Source: an uncultured Agathobaculum sp. (GTDB taxonomy: Bacteria; Bacillota; Clostridia; Oscillospirales; Butyricicoccaceae). From it: a stretch of DNA of 5,013 nucleotides. A model generated the notes under the pieces. That model searched no databases, was not told the DNA's origin, and saw nothing but the letters and a program-made list of their open reading frames with translations. The stretch covers positions 1 to 5,013 of the forward strand of contig CALWJG010000137.1 of assembly GCA_944380945.1 (NCBI GenBank). The letters are read 5' to 3'. Of this stretch, positions 1 to 4,914 are shown piece by piece (the stretch's first letter is position 1; each line of letters begins with the position of its first letter). A program made the translations under genes and the position numbers.

Positions 1-2
1 CG

Positions 3-1865
3 CCCGGCAGCCAGCCTTTTTATGTCAGCACCACTTTATCTGATACCGTTGGCAGCTACGCCGACCCAACGATATACACCATCGCTGGACGTACTTATTT
101 CAAACTCCGCGATCTCGGCCGGCTTCTCGACTTCGGCGTCACTTATGATGCCGCAACGAGCTCTGTCCACATCGACCCTGACAGTCCCTATGTCCCCGAG
201 CCCGGCGAGAGCGGCGTAATCAAAAATACAGCGACCGCTACCGCTCAGGCTTCGCCCACGCGCCAGACGCTTTTTCTGGACGGCAGCCGCATCACCCCCA
301 CCGCTTACATCATCAACGGCAACAACTATATTGGCCTGCGGGATTTGGGCCGGCTGGTTGATTTTTCTGTTATTTATAATTATGATACCCACCGCATCAC
401 CGCTTACGCGGCCTATCCCTACGCGGCGGAAACCGACTGGTCCGCCGCGATGAACGACCTTGCCAACAACCTGCGCGGCCGCTCCGCCTCCTCCTTTGCT
501 GCGACCGTGCAGCGCTATGCGCCGGTCGTGACCGGCGAGCGCGGCGCGGACTGGCGCGCGCTGGTCAGCGAGCTGCGCGCGGTGCGTGAAGCGCCTGTCT
601 ACGCCGGCAGCGACGGCACCCTGTTACGCAGCAGCCTGTATTGGGCGGACCGCATCACCGCCGCCCTGACGGAAAGCACCGTTCCCACCACGCCCGCCTA
701 TGACAGCACGCTGTCCGCCATGGCGGACGCCGACCTGTTCGACAATCCGGACCGCACCGCCCTGCGGCGCGATTTCGAGGCCATGTCCGTCGCCTATCTC
801 GGCGCGGCGCCCTCGACGCTGGCTGACGCCGCGGTGACCAACGGCTATTCCAAGAACGCCCGCTCGCGCGCCGCGCTGGCAGACAGCCTGACGCTGACCG
901 CAGGCGCGACGGACGCCGATGTGCAGGCCGCCAAATCCTACTTTGCGGACGATATGGCGGCGCTGTCCGCGCTCACCACGGACGACGAGCGCGTCTCCTA
1001 CATCTACCGCCTGCTGCGGCAGGAATTCCGCACCGGCGGCAGCGCCTCCTGGGTGCAGGGATACGGGCAGCGCGCGTCTGTCAGCGCCCGCTCGCTCGCC
1101 GCGGCGGCCGACTGGATGTTCGCCGAAGCCGGCATCCCCGCGTTTCTCGCACAGAGCTGGTCGGAGGCATGGAATGTCGTCTACGTCAATGACCAGTGGG
1201 CGGTATTCGATTTCACAAAGGGCGGCAGCCTGCGCTCGCTCGACGATTACCGCCTGACCGACACCCACCCCGGCTCCACCCTCCTGCTGACGCAGGTCAT
1301 GCGGCCCGGCGCTTCCTATTATAATGTGCGCTCCGCCACGGTGGACAAGTATTTCACCTATACCAATATCACCGGCGCATCGCAGGCCACCGCCCGCCAG
1401 ATGCAGGCGTATATCCAAAAGGTCAATCCGGACGTGCCGCAGTCCGTGCTCGATATGATCCCGGATTATCTGTCCGAGGGCCGCGCCGAGGGCATCCGCG
1501 GCGATATCGCCTTTGCGCAGTCCTGTCTGGAGACCGGCAACTTCACCTTCCAGGACAGCGCGGTCTCGCTCGAGCAGAACAACTTCTGTGGTCTGGGCGT
1601 GCTGGAAAACGGCATGCTCGGCGCGGCGTTCGACACGCCGCAGCTCGGCATCCGCGCGCAGGTCCAGCACCTGAAAGCCTACGCCAACCGCGAGCCGCTG
1701 CAAAACGAATGCATCGACCCGCGCTTTTCGCTGGTCACGCGCGGCGCGGCGCCGACCGTGCAGTACCTCGGCATTCAGGAAAACCCGCAGGGCTACGGCT
1801 GGGCCTCGGGCGCGGATTACGGCGTCAAGATCCTGAATATCCTCGAGAATATCCTCGCCTGCTGA
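3..1865 (+). CDS. Secreted cell-wall protein: stalk repeats, degenerate transglutaminase-like domain, C-terminal glucosaminidase (5' partial)
   Basis: The frame is open from the window edge, so the N-terminus and any signal peptide lie outside; 620 residues are visible, numbered here from base 3. Two copper-amine-oxidase-N-like stalk repeats come first, with LRDLGRLLDF (residues 35-44) and LRDLGRLVDF (112-121), joined by a Pro/Thr/Ala-rich linker. Residues about 130-320 are helical and unrecognised. Residues about 325-415 resemble a transglutaminase-like domain (VQGYGQ, SEAWNVVYVNDQW, VFDFTKGG), but Cys is replaced by Val351 and His by Glu388; the Asp survives (403). Residues about 485-620 match a glucosaminidase domain (Pfam PF01832 type): DIAFAQSCLETGNF with the likely catalytic Glu510, then NNFCGLG (526-532). 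The inferred role is cutting of, or binding to, peptidoglycan outside the cell. A TTG at 345 lies inside the second stalk repeat and is not the start. The glucosaminidase call is firm; the pseudo-transglutaminase call is moderate. Confidence 0.88.
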   Translation, partial: PGSQPFYVSTTLSDTVGSYADPTIYTIAGRTYFKLRDLGRLLDFGVTYDAATSSVHIDPDSPYVPEPGESGVIKNTATATAQASPTRQTLFLDGSRITPTAYIINGNNYIGLRDLGRLVDFSVIYNYDTHRITAYAAYPYAAETDWSAAMNDLANNLRGRSASSFAATVQRYAPVVTGERGADWRALVSELRAVREAPVYAGSDGTLLRSSLYWADRITAALTESTVPTTPAYDSTLSAMADADLFDNPDRTALRRDFEAMSVAYLGAAPSTLADAAVTNGYSKNARSRAALADSLTLTAGATDADVQAAKSYFADDMAALSALTTDDERVSYIYRLLRQEFRTGGSASWVQGYGQRASVSARSLAAAADWMFAEAGIPAFLAQSWSEAWNVVYVNDQWAVFDFTKGGSLRSLDDYRLTDTHPGSTLLLTQVMRPGASYYNVRSATVDKYFTYTNITGASQATARQMQAYIQKVNPDVPQSVLDMIPDYLSEGRAEGIRGDIAFAQSCLETGNFTFQDSAVSLEQNNFCGLGVLENGMLGAAFDTPQLGIRAQVQHLKAYANREPLQNECIDPRFSLVTRGAAPTVQYLGIQENPQGYGWASGADYGVKILNILENILAC

Positions 1866-1880
1866 CGGGCATACTGCCCG
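1866..1880 (+). other. Short intercistronic hairpin
   Basis: CGGGCA and TGCCCG form a 6-bp stem with a 3-base loop directly after the stop codon of the glucosaminidase gene and one base before the next Shine-Dalgarno sequence. There is no U-run, so it is not a terminator. It may protect the upstream message or tune translation of the small gene, which is inference only. Confidence 0.35.
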
Positions 1881-1894
1881 CGAGGTGAATACAC

Positions 1895-2068
1895 ATGGAG
1901 CGTTTTCACAACCTGACCGAGCTGCTCGCGATCGACCGCGCGGCGCACGCCTACTTTGACGGCCTGCCGGCCGGCATCCGGCAGCAGATCATGGCGCGGG
2001 GCGCCTGCCTGCACTCCCCCGCCGAGCTGCGCAGCTATGCGGAAAAGCTGCTGCGCGGGGAGCACTGA
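1895..2068 (+). CDS. Small helical hypothetical protein (57 aa)
   Basis: ATG at 1895 is preceded by a good ribosome binding site (GAGGTG, 1882-1887, 7-base spacing), and the frame runs 57 codons to TGA. The product starts MERFHNLTELLAIDRAAHAY and ends in YAEKLLRGEH. It is predicted to be mostly helical, with no signal peptide or membrane segment. The layout (an acidic/hydrophobic helix, an 'FDGLP' turn, an 'IRQQIMARG' helix, then 'SPAELRSYAEKLLRG') resembles a type of small Clostridia protein of unknown function that I remember with patterns like 'YFxSLPxxVxxQI...LxxYAxxLL'. That resemblance is from memory and untested. It lies 29 bases after the glucosaminidase gene and just before a terminator, so it is probably the last gene of that operon. 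No function can be assigned. Confidence 0.7.
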   Translation: MERFHNLTELLAIDRAAHAYFDGLPAGIRQQIMARGACLHSPAELRSYAEKLLRGEH

Positions 2069-2071
2069 GGC

Positions 2072-2109
2072 GCGGAAGGGGCAGGCGGCGCGCCGCCCCT
2101 TTCTTCCGC
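2072..2109 (+). terminator. Rho-independent terminator after the 57-aa gene
   Basis: GGGGC (2078-2082) pairs with GCCCC (2095-2099) around an inner GGCG/CGCC stem with one bulged A, and TTTCTT follows. An outer GCGGAAG (2072-2078) can also pair with CTTCCGC (2103-2109), giving an alternative longer stem. It starts 3 bases after the stop codon at 2068 and separates the left operon from smpB. Confidence 0.75.
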
Positions 2110-2150
2110 TCCGCGGCGCTTTCTGCCGGATCATGTAACATACTTGTGCC

Positions 2151-2179
2151 TTTACAAACCTCCCCCGCCGTGGTAAGAT
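2151..2179 (+). promoter_or_regulatory. smpB promoter (sigma-A type, extended -10)
   Basis: TTTACA (2151-2156) is a 5/6 match to the -35 box. TAAGAT (2174-2179) is a 4/6 match to the -10 box, the spacing is exactly 17 bases, and TGG just before the -10 supplies an extended -10 TGn. Transcription would begin near 2186, giving a leader of about 26 bases. It probably serves ssrA too, since no convincing promoter lies between smpB and ssrA. Confidence 0.7.
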
Positions 2180-2205
2180 TAACTGTGCTACGGCAGGGGA
2201 GGTTT
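2156..2205. repeat. Long inverted repeat over the smpB -10 region and Shine-Dalgarno
   Basis: AAACCTCCCCCGCCGT (2156-2171) is the reverse complement of ACGGCAGGGGAGGTTT (2190-2205) with one mismatch in 16. In RNA the stem can extend inward by about four more pairs, including G-U pairs. The left arm fills the -35/-10 spacer, the loop holds the -10 box, and the right arm contains the smpB Shine-Dalgarno AGGGGAGG (2195-2202). It could be an operator, or a hairpin that forms only in transcripts coming from upstream. Confidence 0.8.
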
Positions 2206-2211
2206 CATGCT

Positions 2212-2679
2212 ATGGCTGATAAAAAGGGCACAAAGCAGGTCACAGCCAACAAAAAGGCATGGCACGACTACTTTGTCGAGGAAAAATACGAAGCGGGCAT
2301 CGAGCTTGCGGGCACTGAGGTCAAGTCCATCCGTCAGGGGCAGATCAATCTCAAGGATTCCTACTGCACCTTCAAGGATGGCGAGCTCTTCGTGCGCGGG
2401 ATGCATATTTCCCCCTACGAGAAGGGCAATATCTTCAATAAGGACCCGCTGCGCGTGCGCCGCCTGCTCATGCACAAGCGCGAGATCGCAAACCTGTTCG
2501 GCAAAACCAAGCAGGACGGGTATGCGCTGATCCCGCTTTCGGTCTATTTCAAAAATTCACGCGTCAAGGTCGAGATCGGCCTGTGCAAGGGCAAAAAGCT
2601 GCACGACAAGCGCGACAGCATCGCCGCGCGCGACGCCAAGCGCGAAATGGACCGCGCGATGAAAGAGCGCAATCGTTGA
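2212..2679 (+). CDS. smpB: SsrA-binding protein SmpB
   Basis: SmpB binds the tRNA-like end of tmRNA, helps bring alanyl-tmRNA to stalled ribosomes, and its C-terminal tail sits in the empty mRNA channel during trans-translation. The product has 155 residues, a normal length for the family. Family signatures are visible: NKKAWHDYFVEEKYEAGIEL (13-32), GTEVKSIRQG (34-43), NLKDSY (46-51), ISPYEKGNIFNKDP (66-79), a GLCKGKKLHDKRDSI segment (123-137), and a basic tail to Arg155. ATG 2212 is chosen because AGGGGAGG (2195-2202) lies 9 bases upstream and family homology begins right after it. The longer frame from 2146 would run through the promoter. An ATG at 2207 is in another frame. Direct linkage to ssrA downstream confirms the call. 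Confidence 0.97.
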   Translation: MADKKGTKQVTANKKAWHDYFVEEKYEAGIELAGTEVKSIRQGQINLKDSYCTFKDGELFVRGMHISPYEKGNIFNKDPLRVRRLLMHKREIANLFGKTKQDGYALIPLSVYFKNSRVKVEIGLCKGKKLHDKRDSIAARDAKREMDRAMKERNR

Positions 2680-2684
2680 TATTC

Positions 2685-2698
2685 GCATCTGCGGATGC
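2685..2698 (+). other. Small hairpin between smpB and ssrA
   Basis: GCATC-TGCG-GATGC forms a 5-bp stem with a 4-base loop, ending 8 bases before the mature tmRNA 5' end. It may mark the leader removed when RNase P matures the tmRNA, but this is inference and the stem is short. Confidence 0.3.
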
Positions 2699-2706
2699 AC
2701 CCATAC

Positions 2707-3062
2707 GGGGCCGTAACGGGTTCGACGGGGGTGTTGAAGCCGGGATAGCGGGCCGCAGCGGGGATCTGCGTAAAAAGCTCCAACTGTTTATAAATTAAAC
2801 AACAACGATTATACTCTTCAGGCTGCCTAATTAAGGCTTAGCCCGTCGGCTCAGAGAGGACCACGGCTTTGAGACCCGGCGTCGATTTTGTGGTGAACGT
2901 GTACGGGGTAAGAGTTGCCCCCGTCATGTAACATGACTCTACTGAAGTGACCAGCCTGTTTGCCGGCGTGTCATGGAGGGAATCCCAAAAGACAAACTGC
3001 GCCCGGAGAAGTCACGGTGAATGTGCTTTCGGACAGGGGTTCAACTCCCCTCGGCTCCACCA
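2707..3062 (+). ncRNA. ssrA: Transfer-messenger RNA (tmRNA)
   Basis: tmRNA rescues ribosomes stalled on broken mRNAs and adds a degradation tag, working with SmpB. The 5' end GGGGCCG (2707-2713), followed by GGTTCGACGGGGG, and the 3' end CGGCTCCACCA (3052-3062) pair as a 7-bp acceptor stem. That stem includes the G3-U70 wobble read by alanyl-tRNA synthetase. The T arm GGGG-TTCAACT-CCCC is intact and CCA is encoded. The CGTAAAAAG block near 2769 matches the region before the tag in other one-piece tmRNAs. Length is 356 nt, close to E. coli tmRNA (363 nt as I recall). The order 5' tRNA half, tag frame, pseudoknot region, 3' tRNA half is uninterrupted, so this is not the two-piece permuted form. 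It lies 27 bases after smpB and ends at a strong terminator. Confidence 0.97.
2798..2830 (+). other. tmRNA tag reading frame (NNNDYTLQAA)
   Basis: Inside ssrA, ten codons AAC AAC AAC GAT TAT ACT CTT CAG GCT GCC followed by TAA encode NNNDYTLQAA. With the alanine carried by tmRNA the full tag would be A-NNNDYTLQAA. The frame is chosen because the other two give no tag-like ending. The first codon falls at tmRNA nucleotide 92, close to the resume codon of E. coli. The exact resume codon is inferred; it could be one codon off. Gln at the third position from the end, where Leu is usual, is odd. Confidence 0.75.
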
Positions 3063-3068
3063 ATTTGT

Positions 3069-3109
3069 TAACGGATACCGCCCTATAACAGGCGGTATCC
3101 GTTATTTTT
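3069..3109 (+). terminator. Rho-independent terminator of ssrA
   Basis: TAACGGATACCGCC (3069-3082) pairs perfectly over 14 bp with GGCGGTATCCGTTA (3091-3104), with an 8-base loop and a following TTTTT. It starts 7 bases after the tmRNA CCA end. Confidence 0.93.
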
Positions 3110-3144
3110 ATCTGATTTTTGCAACACAAAATGCCATTTAAAAA

Positions 3145-3168
3145 TTTCGGTAGATTTTCCGGTAGATT
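3145..3168. repeat. 12-bp tandem repeat (2 copies)
   Basis: TTTCGGTAGATT is followed at once by TTCCGGTAGATT, 11 of 12 bases identical. It lies 83 bases beyond the tmRNA CCA end. It could be a recombinase or regulator binding site or the trace of an old insertion. No partner copy was found elsewhere in the window. Confidence 0.6.
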
Positions 3169-3170
3169 AA

Positions 3171-3299
3171 GGCAAGGAAATAGTAATACAGGGTCAGGTT
3201 TCCGGCGTGGATGGCGGTCACTACAGCGCACATGCTGGTGCCATTGCCGGATACGCCTGCAGCAGTTTCGGTGATGGCAATGCTTGCCTAATCATTTGA
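3171..3299 (+). pseudogene. Possible remnant of a repeat-type surface protein
   Basis: Between two stop codons (TAA 3168-3170, TGA 3297-3299) a 42-codon frame reads ...VIQGQVSGVDGGHYSAH followed by AGAIAGYACSSFGDGN. The 'VSG...AGAIAGYA' pattern recalls GLUG-like repeats of beta-helical adhesins in gut Firmicutes. There is no ATG in this frame, no ribosome binding site and no neighbouring repeat, so if real it is a decayed fragment. The match rests on pattern memory over about 30 residues and could be chance. Confidence 0.22.
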
Positions 3300-3397
3300 C
3301 AGGCCTGCATATTATATACATGTGCGCACCGGCAGCCGCGCGCCTGCGCCGCCCGTCAGGATTGCGGCGTTTCTGCTCCTGTCCGAGTAAAAATCGG

Positions 3398-3445
3398 CAA
3401 AATAAAAGCGAGAGGCGCCATTTCGGTCATCCTCATCGCTTTTAT
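3398..3445 (-). terminator. Terminator of the PTS EIIC gene (possibly bidirectional)
   Basis: ATAAAAGCGAGAGG (3402-3415) pairs with CCTC (3431-3434) and TCGCTTTTAT (3436-3445), a 14-bp stem with one bulged A and a 15-base loop. Read on the minus strand it ends in CGCTTTTATTTTGCC, a U-rich tail. It lies about 125 bases past the EIIC stop codon. The plus-strand side also ends in TTTTAT, so it may stop transcription in both directions. Confidence 0.65.
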
Positions 3446-3481
3446 CTATCTGATTTGCAAGCAGGCCGTCCCCTGCGCACT

Positions 3482-3500
3482 GCGGCGGGCAGCACGCCGC
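3482..3500. other. GC-rich stem-loop
   Basis: GCGGCG (3482-3487) pairs with CGCCGC (3495-3500) around a 7-base loop, in the 3' untranslated region of the EIIC message. No U-run follows on either strand. Confidence 0.3.
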
Positions 3501-3517
3501 TACGGACCGCATTTGGC

Positions 3518-3550
3518 TGCGGTTTACTGCACTTGTTATGCAGTACCGCA
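3518..3550. other. 12-bp stem-loop just past the EIIC gene
   Basis: TGCGGT (3518-3523) and ACTGCA (3526-3531) pair with TGCAGT (3539-3544) and ACCGCA (3545-3550), with only a TT bulge and a 7-base loop. It starts about 20 bases beyond the EIIC stop on the minus strand and lacks a U-run. A 3' end stabiliser of the EIIC message is the simplest reading. Confidence 0.5.
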
Positions 3551-3570
3551 CGCGGATGCAGCGGGTTGTG

Positions 3571-4662
3571 TCAGGCCAGCGTCATATCGCCGTCCTTGAC
3601 CCAGCCGACATGCCGCAGCGCCAGATTGATCAGCGGGCACAGCACCGCTGGCAGCACGAACGAGATCAGGATCAGGCCGATCCAGTCTTGCGCCGTGACG
3701 GCGGCTTTTGCGCCCTCGGCCACGTCGTTCATCCAGCCGGTGTACACGCCGATCTGGCCGACCAGCCCGCAGGTGCCCATGCCCGAGGACACCGGCGTGC
3801 CGTTCATCTCCAGATGGAACAGGCAGGTCGCGATCGGCCCGGTGATGGCCGAGGTCAGGATGGGCGCGATCCAGATGCGCGGGTTTTTGACGATGTTGCC
3901 CATCTGCAGCATCGAGGTGCCGATGCCCTGCGAGACCAGGCCGCCCCACCGGTTCTCCGGGAAGGACATGACCGCAAAGCCCACCATCTGCGCGCAGCAG
4001 CCCGCGACCGCCGCGCCGCCGGCAAGGCCGGTCAGGCCGAGCGCCGCGCAGATCGCCGCGGAGGAGATGGGCAGCGTCAGCGCGATGCCCACCAGCACGG
4101 ATACCGCAATGCCCATCAGGAAGGGCTGCAGGTTGGTCGCCCACATGATCAGGCTGCCGACCTGCATCGCAGCCTTGCCGAGCGCGGGCGCCCACCACGC
4201 GGAAAGCCCGACGCCCACGCCGATGGTCACGAGCGGCGTGACCAGAATATCCACCCGGGTTTCGCCCGAGACCGCCTTGCCGATCTCCGAGGCGATGACC
4301 GCCACGAACAGCACCGCCAGCGGGCCGCCCGCGCCGCCCAGCGCGTTGGAGGCAAAGCCCACCGTGATCAGCGAAAACAGCACGAGCGGCGGGCACCGGA
4401 GCGCATAGCCGATCGCGACCGCCATCGCCGGGCCGCTCATGGCAGAAGCCAGCCCGCCGACCGTGTACTCCGTGCCGCTGACCGTCGCGACCGGCATGGT
4501 CAGGAACGGGATGCCGAACTGCGTGCCCACGGTGTCGATGATCGTACCGATCAGCAGCGAGCAGAACAGGCCCTGCGCCATCGCGCCGAGCGCGTCGATC
4601 CCATACCGCCGGACGGATATTTCAATGTCCTTGCGCTTGAGAAACGCCTTGATTTTGTCCAT
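3571..4662 (-). CDS. PTS sugar transporter subunit IIC, PTS_EIIC_2 / PfoR-like family
   Basis: This 363-residue integral membrane protein is full length. It opens with a short basic cytoplasmic segment (MDKIKAFLKRKDIEISVRRY) and continues with roughly eight to ten hydrophobic segments, for example around residues 22-45, 92-125, 140-158, 180-235, 263-282 and 327-347. Gly-rich conserved stretches, GIDALGAMAQGLFCSLLIGT (21-40), FASNALGGAGGP (103-114) and MNGTPVSSGMGTCGLVGQIG (286-305), fit the PTS_EIIC_2 family (Pfam PF13303 type), which includes clostridial PfoR. EIIC proteins carry a sugar across the membrane while EIIB phosphorylates it, but no EIIA or EIIB domain or neighbouring sugar gene is visible, so substrate and even transport activity are unknown. 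ATG 4662 has AAGAGGG (4671-4677) 8 bases upstream. It is a single-gene unit with its own promoter. Long plus-strand frames opposite it are shadows. Confidence 0.9.
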   Translation of the reverse strand: MDKIKAFLKRKDIEISVRRYGIDALGAMAQGLFCSLLIGTIIDTVGTQFGIPFLTMPVATVSGTEYTVGGLASAMSGPAMAVAIGYALRCPPLVLFSLITVGFASNALGGAGGPLAVLFVAVIASEIGKAVSGETRVDILVTPLVTIGVGVGLSAWWAPALGKAAMQVGSLIMWATNLQPFLMGIAVSVLVGIALTLPISSAAICAALGLTGLAGGAAVAGCCAQMVGFAVMSFPENRWGGLVSQGIGTSMLQMGNIVKNPRIWIAPILTSAITGPIATCLFHLEMNGTPVSSGMGTCGLVGQIGVYTGWMNDVAEGAKAAVTAQDWIGLILISFVLPAVLCPLINLALRHVGWVKDGDMTLA

Positions 4663-4683
4663 TTTCTTGTCCCTCTTCCGTTG

Positions 4684-4701
4684 CCGCGGCAGGCGCCGCG
4701 G
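4684..4701 (-). other. GC-rich leader hairpin of the EIIC message
   Basis: CCGCGGC (4684-4690) pairs with GCCGCGG (4695-4701), 7 bp with a 4-base loop, between the operator candidate and the ribosome binding site (4671-4677). It is not followed by a U-run, so it is a leader structure rather than an attenuator terminator. A role in message stability is possible but not shown. Confidence 0.45.
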
Positions 4702-4716
4702 GCAGGTGTATGTTAT

Positions 4717-4730
4717 GCTGTCAAGACAGC
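4717..4730 (-). promoter_or_regulatory. Palindromic operator candidate of the EIIC gene
   Basis: GCTGTC-AA-GACAGC (plus-strand reading) has perfect 6-base arms and is flanked on both sides by direct TGTTAT repeats (4711-4716 and 4731-4736). It begins at about the predicted transcription start, a classic position for a repressor. The regulator is unknown and not encoded in the window. Confidence 0.55.
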
Positions 4731-4736
4731 TGTTAT

Positions 4737-4765
4737 ATTATAGCACATCCGCCGCCGCAGCACAA
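4737..4765 (-). promoter_or_regulatory. Promoter of the EIIC gene
   Basis: On the minus strand, TATAAT (4737-4742) is a perfect -10 box preceded by TGC, an extended -10. TTGTGC (4760-4765) is a weak -35 (3/6) at 17-base spacing. Transcription would start near 4730, giving a leader of about 68 bases before ATG 4662. Confidence 0.75.
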
Positions 4766-4827
4766 ACCTTTTTTTCGCGCAGAACAGAAAAAATATGCCC
4801 TCCCCGCCGCCGTGGCAGCACGGCAAA

Positions 4828-4857
4828 GGCGGACGCCGCATGCGCACGGCGTCCGCC
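4828..4857 (-). terminator. Hairpin terminator after the basic-tail gene
   Basis: GGCGGACGCCG (4828-4838) pairs perfectly over 11 bp with CGGCGTCCGCC (4847-4857), with an 8-base loop. On the minus strand it is followed by only TTTGCC, a short U-run. A second, weaker stem (GCCGTG/CACGGC near 4810-4825) follows. It most likely ends transcription of the partial gene at 4915-5013. Confidence 0.6.
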
Positions 4858-4893
4858 CGATCGGAGAGGACTCTATGTTCATCAGAGGGAGAG

Positions 4894-4911
4894 GGCAGCC
4901 AGACCGCTGCC
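4894..4911 (-). other. Small hairpin right after the basic-tail gene stop
   Basis: GGCAGC (4894-4899) pairs with GCTGCC (4906-4911) around a 6-base loop, starting 3 bases beyond the stop codon. A pyrimidine-rich stretch (CTCTCCCTCTG on the minus strand) follows instead of a U-run, so termination here is unlikely. Confidence 0.3.
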
Positions 4912-4914
4912 GCG

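Larger units (their letters stand above)
3110..3397. other. Gene-poor stretch downstream of ssrA
   Basis: No open frame here has a good start, ribosome binding site and recognisable product together. It holds the 12-bp tandem repeat at 3145-3168 and the possible protein remnant at 3171-3299. A TTGACA at 3296-3301 has no -10 box at proper spacing. The frame antisense to the tmRNA 3' end is only a shadow of the tmRNA. Base composition is less GC-rich than the flanking genes near 3105-3190. Confidence 0.6.

Noticed and set aside
345..347. TTG as start of the glucosaminidase protein
   Set aside because: It lies inside the second stalk repeat (LRDLGRLVDF) and the frame is open back to the window edge.
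624..1703. Long minus-strand open frame (359 codons) opposite the glucosaminidase gene
   Set aside because: Arg/Gly/Val-rich composition typical of the antisense frame of a GC-rich gene, with no recognisable domain; the plus-strand frame has clear family motifs.
2146..2211. Longer smpB start at a GTG
   Set aside because: The extension overlaps the -35/-10 region and has no family similarity; ATG 2212 has a good ribosome binding site.
2676..2704. Separate ssrA promoter starting with TTGATA
   Set aside because: No acceptable -10 box at 16-18 bases, and the implied start would fall inside the mature tmRNA.
2131..2934. Shared 11-mer TCATGTAACAT upstream of smpB (2131) and inside ssrA (2924)
   Set aside because: A single 11-base match is expected by chance in a window of this size, and the tmRNA copy is explained by a local hairpin (GTCATGT-A-ACATGAC).
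2971..3231. Minus-strand open frame over the tmRNA 3' end (contains EPRGVEPLSE)
   Set aside because: This peptide is the usual translation of the antisense of a tRNA-like T arm and acceptor stem, not a gene.
3296..3322. TTGACA with TATATA as a promoter
   Set aside because: Spacing to any -10-like hexamer is 11-15 bases, too short, and no gene follows.
3387..3599. Plus-strand frame with a hydrophobic stretch (SVILIAFIYLICKQA), possible small membrane peptide
   Set aside because: No start codon or ribosome binding site in frame, and the stretch is encoded by the arms of the terminator hairpin.
3284..4743. Two long plus-strand open frames (374 and 401 codons) opposite the EIIC gene
   Set aside because: Compositions are Pro/Ser/Thr- or Arg/Asp/His-rich without family motifs, while the minus frame gives a well-formed membrane protein with promoter and ribosome binding site.
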